64,000 bases of DNA, from positions 24,059-88,058 of the forward strand of contig NZ_JAKVIP010000017.1 in assembly GCF_022601875.1 (NCBI RefSeq), read 5' to 3'. Positions 32,505 through 41,129 of the stretch are shown one piece after another (within the stretch, counting starts at the first letter, position 1; each line of letters starts with the position of its first letter). The stretch comes from Chryseobacterium sp. SSA4.19 (lineage in GTDB: Bacteria > Bacteroidota > Bacteroidia > Flavobacteriales > Weeksellaceae). A program made the position numbers and the translations under genes. Under the pieces are notes generated by a model that had not been told where the DNA came from, made no database searches, and saw nothing but the letters and a program-made list of their open reading frames with translations.

Positions 32505-33947
32505 ATGAGTATACTATCCAAAAATATAGAGTCTGCAGGAACAGATGACGAAAGTTTCAGAAATTCAGTGGGTACCATGGACGAGTCAGGAAGAAGAAAA
32601 TGGGTGTATCCAAGAAAGCCGAAAGGGAAATACACAAACTACAGAAATTATGTCAGTTATGCCTTATTGGCTGTATTTTTCGTATTGCCGTTTATAAAAA
32701 TCAATAAAAATCCTTTTCTGCTTTTTAATATTATCGACCGAAAGTTTTTCATTTTCGGACAGCCTTTCTACCTGCAGGATTTTTTTATTTTAGCTTTGGG
32801 AGCCGTAACCTCTGTTATTTTTGTCATGCTTTTTACGGTTGTATTCGGAAGGATTTTCTGCGGATGGCTGTGTCCGCAGACCCTTTTCATGGAAATGGTC
32901 TTCAGAAAAATCGAATTCTGGATCGAAGGTGACAGAAACAGGCAGATGAAGCTAGACCGACAGGAATGGGATAGTGAAAAAATAAAGAAAAGGCTGATGA
33001 AGTGGTCTGTTTTTGCTTTGATTTCCGTTGTCATCACCAATTTTATGTTTATGTATATTATCGGGTATGAAGAAGTTTTTAAGATTATCCTTGAGGGTCC
33101 CGCTGATCATTCGCTGAAATTTATAGGGATGATCGGGTTTGCACTCACGTTCTATTTCGTTTTTGCCTGGCTTCGTGAACAGGTTTGTACCCTGGTTTGT
33201 CCGTACGGAAGACTTCAGGGAGTTTTAATCGATAAGCAGACCATCAATGTTTATTATGACTTCAAAAGAGGAGAAAACCGCTCGAAATGGAGGAATAATG
33301 AGGACCGGAAAGCTTCCGGGAAAGGAGACTGTATCGACTGCCATCAGTGTGTGGTGGTTTGTCCGACAGGAATTGACATCAGAAACGGCCAGCAACTTGA
33401 ATGTATCAACTGTACCGCCTGTATTGATGCCTGTGATGAGGTGATGGAAAAAGTAGGTCTTCCTAAAGGACTCATCCGTTATGCTACTGAAGCGGAAATC
33501 GAAAGCCGGCAACAATTCAGTTATACCTCAAGAATGAAAGCTACTACTGTAATTCTTGCTTTATTAATAGGATTTATGGGTTTTCTGATGTATGACAGAG
33601 GTTCCATGGAAGCAAAATTCATTAAGCCAGCCGGCTCAACTTATTTTATTAAAGATGGGAAAATAACAAATACTTTTATTTATACGCTCTTAAATAAATC
33701 CAATGAACAGAAAATGCTGACGATTAAAGTCATTCAACCCGGAAATGCGGCAATAGACTTTTTCGGTTCTGAAAAAATTATTCTAAAAGGCGACCAGATT
33801 CTGAAAGGAAATATCAATGTTTCATTTCCTGAAAAAGATATCCCGTTTTCCAAACAAAAAATGACCTTCGGGATTTTTGATGAAAAAGGAAAGATGCTTG
33901 ATTCTTTTGAAACGGTCTTTGAAGGACCTTTCAAATTGATGCTTTAA
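32505..33947 (+). CDS. ccoG: Cytochrome c oxidase accessory protein (4Fe-4S polyferredoxin)
   Basis: A 480-residue membrane protein of the CcoG/RdxA family, which assists copper delivery and assembly of cbb3 oxidase. Several transmembrane helices (about 48-65, 88-110, 170-190, 205-225 and one near 345) flank cysteine motifs: FCGWLCPQTLFME, CTLVCPYGRLQGVL, and two 4Fe-4S clusters in CIDCHQCVVVCPTGID and CINCTACIDACDEVM. The C-terminal periplasmic part is a beta domain. The gene usually follows ccoNOP; here no oxidase gene is present and it stands alone. Its last four bases overlap the end of the convergent AraC gene. Confidence 0.93.
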   Translation: MSILSKNIESAGTDDESFRNSVGTMDESGRRKWVYPRKPKGKYTNYRNYVSYALLAVFFVLPFIKINKNPFLLFNIIDRKFFIFGQPFYLQDFFILALGAVTSVIFVMLFTVVFGRIFCGWLCPQTLFMEMVFRKIEFWIEGDRNRQMKLDRQEWDSEKIKKRLMKWSVFALISVVITNFMFMYIIGYEEVFKIILEGPADHSLKFIGMIGFALTFYFVFAWLREQVCTLVCPYGRLQGVLIDKQTINVYYDFKRGENRSKWRNNEDRKASGKGDCIDCHQCVVVCPTGIDIRNGQQLECINCTACIDACDEVMEKVGLPKGLIRYATEAEIESRQQFSYTSRMKATTVILALLIGFMGFLMYDRGSMEAKFIKPAGSTYFIKDGKITNTFIYTLLNKSNEQKMLTIKVIQPGNAAIDFFGSEKIILKGDQILKGNINVSFPEKDIPFSKQKMTFGIFDEKGKMLDSFETVFEGPFKLML

Positions 33948-34831
33948 TATTCAGGACCTGTATTTTTAATAAATTGAGTGGGCGTCATGCCGGAAATATT
34001 CCGGAAGACTCTCACAAAATAAGAATATTCTTCATATCCCAGTCGAAATGCAATTTCCACAAGGCTTTCGTCCAGATATATTAACATTCTTTTGGCTTCA
34101 AGGATAACTCTTTCCGTAATTACTTCAGTGGCAGTTTTCTGAACAACAGCCTGAGTAATCCGGTTTAAATGTTTTGATGATATATTCATCGCCGAAGCAT
34201 AAAAACTCACTGATCTCTCATTTTTAAAATGCATTTCAACGCAATCTTCAAAATCTTGATAGTGCTTAATATATGAAAGACCAGCTGATGCAGCCAGAGG
34301 ATCAAGATCCCTTGAAAACATTCTTGCTGAATGAATAAAAATCTGCGATATCAATGAAAGGATCAGACCGTTTTTCATAAACTTCTGAGTAAGATATTCA
34401 TCCTGGATCTTCAGAAAAAGCATAAGGTTCATGTTCAATTCACGGGAATTCAACTGAAGCTTTCTTGAAAAGGTAACCGACCCGAAGAAAGGAAACGCTC
34501 TAAGCTTCTGGTTTACATAATGCATTTCATAAAACTCCTGCGAGCAGAAAAAAATATAACCGTCAATATCATCGGTAAGCTCCCAACTGTGGATTTGCCC
34601 GGGAGACATGAAGAAAATACTGCCTGCAGAAACATCATATTTCTGGAAGTCTATTTCATGGATTCCCGTTCCCTGTGTAAAAAGTATAGTGGCATAAAAA
34701 TCATGCCTGTGCGGTTTTTCCAAATGCCTGTGGCCTACCTGAAAATGGGTTTTTAAAGTACTGAAATAAAAATCCGGGGTATTTTTACCTCCCTGAAAAA
34801 GATCAATATTAAGAACCGAGATTGAATCCAA
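33944..34831 (-). CDS. AraC-family transcription regulator
   Basis: A 295-residue regulator with an N-terminal cupin (about 25-110; HRHLEKPHRHDFYATILF and FFMSPGQIHSW) and two C-terminal AraC helix-turn-helices (about 195-290; SFYASAMNISSKHLNRI and VEIAFRLGYEEYSYFVRVF, ending GMTPTQFIK). The only in-frame initiator before the fold is TTG at 34831; an in-frame stop lies four codons upstream, so an uncommon start codon is likely. A TATTTTTG element (34857-34850) gives a leader of about 12 bases. The inducer and targets are unknown. It converges on ccoG with a 4-base overlap, and ccoG or the MerR gene could be targets. Confidence 0.88.
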   Translation of the reverse strand: MDSISVLNIDLFQGGKNTPDFYFSTLKTHFQVGHRHLEKPHRHDFYATILFTQGTGIHEIDFQKYDVSAGSIFFMSPGQIHSWELTDDIDGYIFFCSQEFYEMHYVNQKLRAFPFFGSVTFSRKLQLNSRELNMNLMLFLKIQDEYLTQKFMKNGLILSLISQIFIHSARMFSRDLDPLAASAGLSYIKHYQDFEDCVEMHFKNERSVSFYASAMNISSKHLNRITQAVVQKTATEVITERVILEAKRMLIYLDESLVEIAFRLGYEEYSYFVRVFRNISGMTPTQFIKNTGPEY

Positions 34832-34849
34832 CTGAATTTTTATTTAACC

Positions 34850-34857
34850 CAAAAATA
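34850..34857 (-). promoter_or_regulatory. Minus-7 element TATTTTTG
   Basis: A perfect TAnnTTTG match 19 bases before the TTG start of the AraC gene. This supports the start choice, since the coding frame cannot extend to the promoter. Confidence 0.55.
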
Positions 34858-34942
34858 ATGAAATAAAAACATTTTCTTCGAACACCGCATCATATTTCTT
34901 TCTTTGCTTCTCAAAAACAGAGGCAATTTTAGCACCTGTATT

Positions 34943-34973
34943 TTTGATGCATTTTAAAAATTATTTATCTTTG
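34943..34973 (+). promoter_or_regulatory. merR-family gene promoter, TTTG-N19-TATCTTTG
   Basis: TTTG (34943-34946) and TATCTTTG (34966-34973) are separated by exactly 19 bp, the same full consensus as at rplS. The predicted start site is near 34978, 14 bases before the chosen ATG at 34992. Confidence 0.82.
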
Positions 34974-34991
34974 AAAATTAGGATTCTGACA

Positions 34992-35336
34992 ATGAAGTTA
35001 AATTTACCCGATAAACTGTATTATTCCATAGGTGAAGTAGCCAAAGCATTTGACGTAAACGCTTCATTAATACGGTATTGGGAACAGGAATTCCCCATCA
35101 TCAAGCCTAAAAAAAATAAAAAAGGAAACCGTTATTTCACCCCGGAGGATATCAAAAATCTTCAGATGATTTATCATCTGGTGAAAGAAAAAGGCTACAC
35201 GCTTGATGGCGCAAAGGTTGCCCTTACCACCAACAGCAAAATCTCCGAAACCATTACCCTTATTGACAGGCTGGAATTTGTGAAAGCCGAACTGCTGAAA
35301 CTGAAGGATTCACTTGTGGAAAAGAACACCGAATAA
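34992..35336 (+). CDS. MerR-family transcription regulator
   Basis: A 114-residue regulator. I start it at the ATG at 34992 (MKLNLPDKLYYSIGEVAKAF) because the promoter lies between this codon and the earlier in-frame ATGs. The winged helix (about 10-75; YYSIGEVAKAFDVNASLIRYW, then RYFTPEDIKNLQMIYHL) is of the MerR type, followed by a short coiled coil (IDRLEFVKAELLKLKDSL). No metal-binding cysteines are present. Compact MerR proteins of this kind are widespread in Flavobacteriia and their targets are unknown. The HhH protein gene follows 129 bases later. Confidence 0.88.
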   Translation: MKLNLPDKLYYSIGEVAKAFDVNASLIRYWEQEFPIIKPKKNKKGNRYFTPEDIKNLQMIYHLVKEKGYTLDGAKVALTTNSKISETITLIDRLEFVKAELLKLKDSLVEKNTE

Positions 35337-35465
35337 TTAAAAATATTCGTTAATTTTCATTTTACCGGTTTATTTTTTAAACTGAATAAAACAAATGTAT
35401 AGAGTAAAATAATTCAATTCATATTGACTTATTGCAAATACCTGATTTTATGAGTAGGTTTAAGC

Positions 35466-36767
35466 ATGAAAAAGACCTATTACCAAAAGCTGGCATTCAT
35501 GGGAATGATACTGGTCATTCTTTTTGCCTTTCAAAACTATACAGGCTCTGAAAAAGAAGATTTTTCCGGAGTGAAATTCATAACATCCAATTCCACCCTG
35601 CCGCATCTTACAGAATTTGATCCTAACGAACTGAATGAAAAACAATGGAAGAACCTGGGATTCACGGATAAGCAAACCGCCACTATTCTCAATTATAAAA
35701 AGATGATCGGCGGAAAGTTTGTGTCTAAAGAACAGTTTAAAAAATGCTTTGCCATTTCAGAAGAAAAGTTCGGCGAGCTGCAAGCCTATATTATGCTTCC
35801 GGAAACAAATAAGGAAGCAAAATCCAAAAATTTTACCAATTATAAGAAAACTTCCATCAGTATTCCCGGGAAATTCAATCCTGATTCCTATGCTGTTCAT
35901 GACTGGATGAAAATAGGATTCAGTGAGAGACAGGCTGAAGCGATTTTAAAATATAAAAAATTTTTGGGAGGAAGTTTTGTCAGCAAAGAAAAGTTTAAAG
36001 AGTGTTTTATTATTAATGAAGAAAACTATAAAATGCTTTCACCTTACTTGTTACTTCCTGAAAAAACACCTGATACCTTCAGACATGATCAAAAAACTTT
36101 TGAGTTTAATAAAACAAAGGCCCGTTACCATGCTTTCGATCCAAATACGACAGATCTTGAAGGATGGAAATCTCTTGGCTTCTCAGACAAACAGGCTCAG
36201 ACCATCATCAACTACAGGGATAGAAACCTTAAAGGCAGCTTTAAAAGCATGGAAGACCTTCAGAAATGCTTTGTGATTTCTGCAGAAAAGTTCAACGAAA
36301 TGAAACCGTATATACAGCTGAGCCAGGCAACGATTGTTCAAAACAGGAATAACAAGACAACTGAATTTGAACAGGAAAAAACAGATTTCTCAAAGACCGA
36401 TATAAACAGCATCACCTTCAGACAGCTTCTGGAATTCGGTCTTGATGAAAGAAGTGCCGGCTCCATCATCGGTTTCAGGAAAAAACTTGGCGGATTCGTG
36501 AATAAGGAACAGATTCTTACGACTTATAACATTGATACGGAACTGGTGAAAAAACTTCTTGCCACAGCTCCACTGAATACAGCCAATGTCCCAAAATATA
36601 ATTTAACAGATGCTCCGGAAGAATGGCTGAAAAACCATCCTTACTTTAAATACTCTGCTGATAAAATTATTTTTTACCGGACCAGCGAAAAGGATGAAAA
36701 TAAAATCTGGAAACTTCTTAAAGTGAAACCGGAATACGAAGCAAGAATGAAACTGTACCTGAAATAA
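35466..36767 (+). CDS. Membrane-anchored helix-hairpin-helix repeat protein
   Basis: A 433-residue protein with one N-terminal hydrophobic helix (residues 9-23, MGMILVILFAFQN) and the rest outside the cytoplasm. Four ComEA-like helix-hairpin-helix units repeat with spacing of about 85-100 residues. Each has the form W..LGF(T/S)(D/E)(K/R)QA..I..Y(K/R)...GG.F.SKE..KCF.I (near 60, 147, 232 and, more divergent, 327), and a degenerate fifth unit may be present at the C-terminus. Such repeats bind DNA backbone non-specifically. Anchoring suggests a role in DNA uptake or surface DNA binding, but this is inference; relatives in this phylum are uncharacterised. Confidence 0.75.
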   Translation: MKKTYYQKLAFMGMILVILFAFQNYTGSEKEDFSGVKFITSNSTLPHLTEFDPNELNEKQWKNLGFTDKQTATILNYKKMIGGKFVSKEQFKKCFAISEEKFGELQAYIMLPETNKEAKSKNFTNYKKTSISIPGKFNPDSYAVHDWMKIGFSERQAEAILKYKKFLGGSFVSKEKFKECFIINEENYKMLSPYLLLPEKTPDTFRHDQKTFEFNKTKARYHAFDPNTTDLEGWKSLGFSDKQAQTIINYRDRNLKGSFKSMEDLQKCFVISAEKFNEMKPYIQLSQATIVQNRNNKTTEFEQEKTDFSKTDINSITFRQLLEFGLDERSAGSIIGFRKKLGGFVNKEQILTTYNIDTELVKKLLATAPLNTANVPKYNLTDAPEEWLKNHPYFKYSADKIIFYRTSEKDENKIWKLLKVKPEYEARMKLYLK

Positions 36768-36850
36768 AATAGGTAAAAGGTTATAAGTGATGAATTGGCT
36801 TTTACCTGAATATATATATAAACTTTGTCAAAGTTTTCCTGGGAAACTGT

Positions 36851-37573
36851 TTAATCAAATGTTTTACTTGATCCTTCAAGCATTGTATTCAAAGCGGCAA
36901 GCTCATCTTTGGTAAGATCCCTCCATTTCCCGACAGGAAGATCAAGTTTAATATTGAGAACACGGATACGCTTCAGTTTTTTAACATCATAGCCAAGGTA
37001 TTCGCACATTCTACGGATCTGACGGTTTAGGCCCTGAGTCAATACAATCCGGAAATTCATCTCATCAATCTTTTCCACTTCACATTTTTTAGTAACCGTA
37101 TCCAAAATCGGAACGCCATTCCTCATCTTCTCTAAAAATCTTGGAGTTATGGGCTTATCCACTCTCACAATATATTCTTTACCGTGGTTATTTCTTGATC
37201 GGAGGATTTTGTTTACAATATCACCATCACTGGTTAAAAGAATCAGCCCTTCGCTAGGCTTATCCAGTCTCCCGACCGGAAAAATCCTTTTCGGATGGTT
37301 AATATACTCAATGATATTATTCTGTTCACGCTTGGTGTCAGTAGTACAGACAATTCCTACAGGTTTATTGAAAGCAATGTACACATGATCTTCTTCGGGC
37401 TCACGGATGGGCTTGCCGTCTACTTCAATGACGTCTTCATCAGAAACTTTCGTCCCCATTTCCGGAACCACACCATTGATTTTTATCCTTCCTTCTTCCA
37501 AAAGCTTGTCTGCTGCTCTTCTTGAGCAGTATCCCACTTCTGACAAATATTTATTGATACGTGTTTTTTCCAT
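36851..37573 (-). CDS. rluF: 23S rRNA pseudouridine synthase, RluF/RsuA family
   Basis: A 240-residue rRNA-modifying enzyme. An S4 RNA-binding domain (about 4-52, INKYLSEVGYCSRRAADKLL) precedes the synthase domain, whose catalytic Asp104 lies in GRLDKPSEGLILLT. Further family blocks are VYIAFNKPVGIVCTT and GLNRQIRRMCEYLGY. The sequence fits RluF (U2604 of 23S rRNA) better than RsuA or RluB, but the target base is inferred. It is the last gene of the ftsX operon: its ATG overlaps the preceding stop (TAATG), implying translational coupling. Confidence 0.87.
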   Translation of the reverse strand: MEKTRINKYLSEVGYCSRRAADKLLEEGRIKINGVVPEMGTKVSDEDVIEVDGKPIREPEEDHVYIAFNKPVGIVCTTDTKREQNNIIEYINHPKRIFPVGRLDKPSEGLILLTSDGDIVNKILRSRNNHGKEYIVRVDKPITPRFLEKMRNGVPILDTVTKKCEVEKIDEMNFRIVLTQGLNRQIRRMCEYLGYDVKKLKRIRVLNIKLDLPVGKWRDLTKDELAALNTMLEGSSKTFD

Positions 37574-38163
37574 TAATCTTCTCCGTAGGCCGTATAATTT
37601 TTATTGCTGAAAATCGTGATTCCATAACTCAGCCCAACAAAAACGGCACTTGAATTTTCAAATTTATGACTTTCCAAAATAATTCCTCCTTCCTGGCTTA
37701 ATCTTTTTGAATATGAAACCTGCATTCCTATTTTTAAACCATAAAACTGTGAGTCAGAAACAACAGAATTATTGATCTGCTTTCCGTAGCTAAGGTCAAT
37801 AAATATCGGTTCGTCTCCGGCATTGAATATAACTTTAGGCTGGATTACCCAATACAGCAGATGAAAATTATCATCGATAAAACTGTACTTCAGTCCCGAG
37901 CCCAGAGCCAGGTTCGGTATGAAATTATAACCTGCAACAGCAGTAATTCCATAGGTGATTTTGTTAGGGAGATAAGGGGAAATGTATTGCTGATAATATT
38001 GAGAATCTTTATTCTGACTGTCTTTGATACTGTTGCCGAGATTGTATCCTAAGTTCAGGGTAGGATTTACATATAATCCCATAGTCTGTTTTTTGTTTTG
38101 CTGCTCTTGGGAAAAAGCAAATGCCGAACAATATAAAAACGTTAATAAAAATATTTTTTTCAT
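37573..38163 (-). CDS. Outer-membrane beta-barrel-like protein
   Basis: A 196-residue exported protein. The ATG at 38163 (MKKIFLLTFLYCSAFAFSQ) starts a clean signal peptide; a TTG three codons upstream is less likely. The mature part alternates hydrophobic and polar residues in about eight strands (LYVNPTLNLGYNLGNS, YGITAVAGYNFIPNLALGSG, VFVGLSYGITIF), as in small porin-like barrels. The named family is uncertain. It sits between two pseudouridine synthase genes, 12 bases after truB and overlapping rluF by one base, so it is part of the same operon. Confidence 0.7.
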   Translation of the reverse strand: MKKIFLLTFLYCSAFAFSQEQQNKKQTMGLYVNPTLNLGYNLGNSIKDSQNKDSQYYQQYISPYLPNKITYGITAVAGYNFIPNLALGSGLKYSFIDDNFHLLYWVIQPKVIFNAGDEPIFIDLSYGKQINNSVVSDSQFYGLKIGMQVSYSKRLSQEGGIILESHKFENSSAVFVGLSYGITIFSNKNYTAYGED

Positions 38164-38175
38164 TGTTTTCAATGG

Positions 38176-38871
38176 TTAATTTTCAAATCTGAAATCATTT
38201 TCCAAAAAATCCACGGTTGCATCATCAATAGAATAATCACCTATTTTCGTTCTTCTCAATTGGGTCAGATAAGCGCCAACCCCCAACTCCTGCCCGATAT
38301 CATGGGCAAGGCTACGGATATACGTTCCTTTGGAGCAGCCAACGGTAAAACTGATCAGTGGCAGATGAATTTTAATATCATTAATATAATGAATGGTTGT
38401 TTTCCTCGGCTTCATTTCAACTTCCTGCCCTGCTCTAGCCATATTATAGGCTCTTTTTCCATCAATTTTTATAGCCGAAAAAACAGGTGGCGTCTGATCA
38501 ATCTCTCCTACAAATTTTTCTATTGCCGCATTAATATCTCCATCTGTAATATGGGAAATATCCTGGTGAAGGATTTCCGGCTTTTCGGTGTCATAGGATT
38601 CGGTCTGGACTCCTATTTTGATCTCTGCCCGGTATTCTTTTGGGGCATCCTGAATTTCAGGGATTTTTTTGGTAAATTTTCCGCAACACACAATTAAAAG
38701 CCCGGTAGCTCTCGGATCAAGGGTTCCTGCATGGCCTATTTTAAATTTCTTGGGAAGATCAAATTCTCTTCTGAGCTTATATTTCATTTTATTGACCGCC
38801 TGAAAAGAGGTCCAATCCAAAGGCTTGTCCAGTAAAAATATGTGTCCTGATTGTAAGTCTTCTGCCGTCAT
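38176..38871 (-). CDS. truB: tRNA pseudouridine(55) synthase
   Basis: A 231-residue enzyme that makes pseudouridine 55 in the T-arm of tRNAs. The catalytic motif HAGTLDPRATGLL (47-59) contains Asp52. LLDKPLDWTSFQAVNKMK (13-30), TPPVFSAIKIDGKRAY and the C-terminal CSKGTYIRSLAHDIG are standard TruB blocks. It lies 51 bases behind uppP and 12 bases before the outer-membrane protein gene. The association with ftsX and uppP is conserved in the phylum. Confidence 0.95.
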   Translation of the reverse strand: MTAEDLQSGHIFLLDKPLDWTSFQAVNKMKYKLRREFDLPKKFKIGHAGTLDPRATGLLIVCCGKFTKKIPEIQDAPKEYRAEIKIGVQTESYDTEKPEILHQDISHITDGDINAAIEKFVGEIDQTPPVFSAIKIDGKRAYNMARAGQEVEMKPRKTTIHYINDIKIHLPLISFTVGCSKGTYIRSLAHDIGQELGVGAYLTQLRRTKIGDYSIDDATVDFLENDFRFEN

Positions 38872-38922
38872 TAATTGGTAGGTAATAAGTAATGATTAAC
38901 CGAATATTTATTCAATTAAATT

Positions 38923-39741
38923 TTATTTGAAAAAATAGAAATAGATGAGCAAAGCGATCCCAACAAAAATACGGTACCATCCCCAAGGTCTAAAGCCGTA
39001 CTTATTCAAAACTCCGATAAAAGCTTTGATGGCAATCAGAGCCACAATAAATGCCACGACGTTTCCTACAATAAAAACAGTAATATGTTCCTGCGAAGCC
39101 ATAATCATCTCGTAGCCTTTCTGAGGGTTCGGGGTTTCCTTGCCCCAGGTCTTTACAAAGACTGAATACACCGTTACGGCAAGCATCGTTGGCACAGCCA
39201 GAAAGAATGAAAACTCAGCTGCCGCTTTTCTTGTTAGGCCTTGAGTCATTCCCCCAATAATAGAGGCTGCACTCCTGCTTGTACCAGGCATCATCGCCAG
39301 ACATTGCCAAAAGCCTATCGTAACCGCTTTTTTTATGGTAATTCCTTTTTCATCATCAATTTTGGGATTTTTAAACCATTGGTCCGCAAATAATAAAACA
39401 ACTCCTCCAAGAACCAAAACTGAAGATATAGCAATCTGGTTTCCTAAAACCGCTTCAATTTTATCATCGAACAGATATCCTAAAACCAAAGCCGGTAGTA
39501 CTGCAAAGGCCAGCTTAAAATAAAACTGCAGGTTTTTTAAATCAAAGAATTTTTTCCAATATGCTACTACCACTGAAAGAATTGCCCCAAACTGGATAGA
39601 CACCTGGAACATTTTTAAAAATTCAGTTTCTTCCAGCCCCATTAAGTTCGCTGTAAAACCCATATGTGCAGTCGATGAGATCGGAAGATATTCCGTCAAC
39701 CCTTCCACAATGGCAATGATAATTGCTTTGATTAAATCCAT
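38923..39741 (-). CDS. uppP: Undecaprenyl-diphosphatase
   Basis: A 272-residue inner-membrane phosphatase that recycles the lipid carrier for peptidoglycan and other envelope glycans, conferring bacitracin tolerance. The BacA signatures are complete: EGLTEYLPISSTAHM (14-28) and the catalytic PGTSRSAAS near 155. About eight transmembrane helices are seen. It is part of the ftsX-DUF3098-uppP-truB group. A hairpin with a T-rich tail lies in the 92-base gap before it, which could attenuate transcription into uppP. Confidence 0.95.
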   Translation of the reverse strand: MDLIKAIIIAIVEGLTEYLPISSTAHMGFTANLMGLEETEFLKMFQVSIQFGAILSVVVAYWKKFFDLKNLQFYFKLAFAVLPALVLGYLFDDKIEAVLGNQIAISSVLVLGGVVLLFADQWFKNPKIDDEKGITIKKAVTIGFWQCLAMMPGTSRSAASIIGGMTQGLTRKAAAEFSFFLAVPTMLAVTVYSVFVKTWGKETPNPQKGYEMIMASQEHITVFIVGNVVAFIVALIAIKAFIGVLNKYGFRPWGWYRIFVGIALLIYFYFFK

Positions 39742-39758
39742 AATTATTTAAAAGTAAA

Positions 39759-39815
39759 AGATTAAGAAATTGAGAGATTCAGACAAAAGCTCTAAATTTC
39801 TCAATTTCTTAATCT
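39759..39815 (-). repeat. Intercistronic inverted repeat, possible attenuator
   Basis: Perfect 17-base arms (39759-39775 and 39799-39815) around a 23-base loop lie between DUF3098 and uppP. In the direction of transcription the stem is followed by TTTTACTTTT, so partial termination is possible. Confidence 0.55.
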
Positions 39816-39833
39816 CTAATAAAAATTTATTTT

Positions 39834-40133
39834 CTATTTTCTTTTTAAAATCGCATATACTTCAATTGCGAAACCGAGAACAACAAACATTGGTGCAATT
39901 CTGATTCGGCGAATGGAAAAAATTCCGTCATTCCAGGAATTCGGATCAAATTTTCCGTTTACGGTATTTGCATCAGACCCCATCATCAGCAGAAAACCTA
40001 CAACGATGCATGCGAAGCCAATCAGCATCCACTTAAAATTCTGTTTTCCAAAATAAAAAGTATTTTCTTTTGGAACTTCAGTGGTTTGTTTTCCGAAGTT
40101 GTCAGCGGAAAATTTATTTGTTTTTTTGCTCAT
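39834..40133 (-). CDS. DUF3098 membrane protein
   Basis: A 99-residue protein with two transmembrane helices (about 34-52, WMLIGFACIVVGFLLMMG, and 79-96, APMFVVLGFAIEVYAIL) and a charged N-terminal tail. It matches the DUF3098 family, found almost only in Bacteroidota directly behind ftsX. Here the gap to ftsX is four bases. The function is unknown; the location suggests a partner in cell-division or envelope assembly. Confidence 0.85.
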   Translation of the reverse strand: MSKKTNKFSADNFGKQTTEVPKENTFYFGKQNFKWMLIGFACIVVGFLLMMGSDANTVNGKFDPNSWNDGIFSIRRIRIAPMFVVLGFAIEVYAILKRK

Positions 40134-40137
40134 TTTG

Positions 40138-41037
40138 TTAAGAATAATATAAGTCGTCGACGTTTGATCTTAAGAATCTCCAGGTTGCTATAATCGTACT
40201 GAGAACCGTAATAAAAATACCTATTCCGATGATCAGCAATACCAGCCAGAAATATTGGTTGTTATCCTGTACGAATGCAGAACCTATCTGGCTTGTGAAA
40301 TAATACCAGACTCCAAACAGTGCCAAAAGCCCGATCGCAGATCCGATAGCTCCTAAAATAACAGCTTCCGTAATAAAAGGCTTCAGAATAAATCTTCTTT
40401 TTGCCCCTACCAGCTGCATGGTTTTAATGATAAATCTCTTTGAAAATATTTTAAGCCGGATGGAATTGTTAATCAACACTACAGCCAAGATTAAAAATAA
40501 TATAGAAAATCCCAGAATCCATTTAAGAATCCTGCTTAGGTTGTTATACACATCTACCATTAAGGTACTGTCGTTTTTAACATCAATAATTCCAGGGACT
40601 GCCTTGATCATTTTTAGAGCTGCATCAATTTTTGCAGGATCCACGTATTCAGGTTTCAGGGCAATTTCTATAGATGAAGGGAAAATGTTTTCTTCAAAAA
40701 GTGCATCCGTATCAATACCCATGCTTTTCTTAGCTTCCTGCGATGCCATTTCCCTCGTGATATAAGTTGCTTTCTTTACGGGAGCCAGGGTCTGAATCTC
40801 TTTGTAGACTTCAGCTTCCATCTTCGCAATTTTTACAGAATCCTTTGCATCATAGTTCTCATCAAAATAGGCATTCACGACAAGTTGTTCTTTGATGTAG
40901 TCGGAATATTTCTGGGCATTGATCAGGATAAGTCCCATTAATCCTAACAAAAATAACACTAAGGCAATACTGATTACTACCGTAATATTGCTAGACCTAA
41001 GCCTTTTCTTATTGAATTCATCTACAGATTTAGCCAT
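40138..41037 (-). CDS. ftsX: Cell division protein FtsX
   Basis: A 299-residue permease-like subunit that with FtsE activates septal peptidoglycan hydrolases. One N-terminal helix (19-40, VVISIALVLFLLGLMGLIL), a periplasmic domain (about 45-165) and three C-terminal helices of the FtsX/MacB type (ILKWILGFSILFLILAVVLI, then VILGAIGSAIGLLALFGVW, then FWLVLLIIGIGIFITVLSTI) are seen. The RLKIFSKRFIIKTMQLVGA segment is typical. It heads the leftward operon and is divergent from rsmA. ftsE is not in the window. Confidence 0.92.
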   Translation of the reverse strand: MAKSVDEFNKKRLRSSNITVVISIALVLFLLGLMGLILINAQKYSDYIKEQLVVNAYFDENYDAKDSVKIAKMEAEVYKEIQTLAPVKKATYITREMASQEAKKSMGIDTDALFEENIFPSSIEIALKPEYVDPAKIDAALKMIKAVPGIIDVKNDSTLMVDVYNNLSRILKWILGFSILFLILAVVLINNSIRLKIFSKRFIIKTMQLVGAKRRFILKPFITEAVILGAIGSAIGLLALFGVWYYFTSQIGSAFVQDNNQYFWLVLLIIGIGIFITVLSTIIATWRFLRSNVDDLYYS

Positions 41038-41129
41038 TAATATTAAAATTTTTGGCTAAAATAGAAAAAAACTTCCGAAATTTGGGAACGAAAAAGATAA
41101 AATCACTGTTAATAAAATCATAAAAAACA

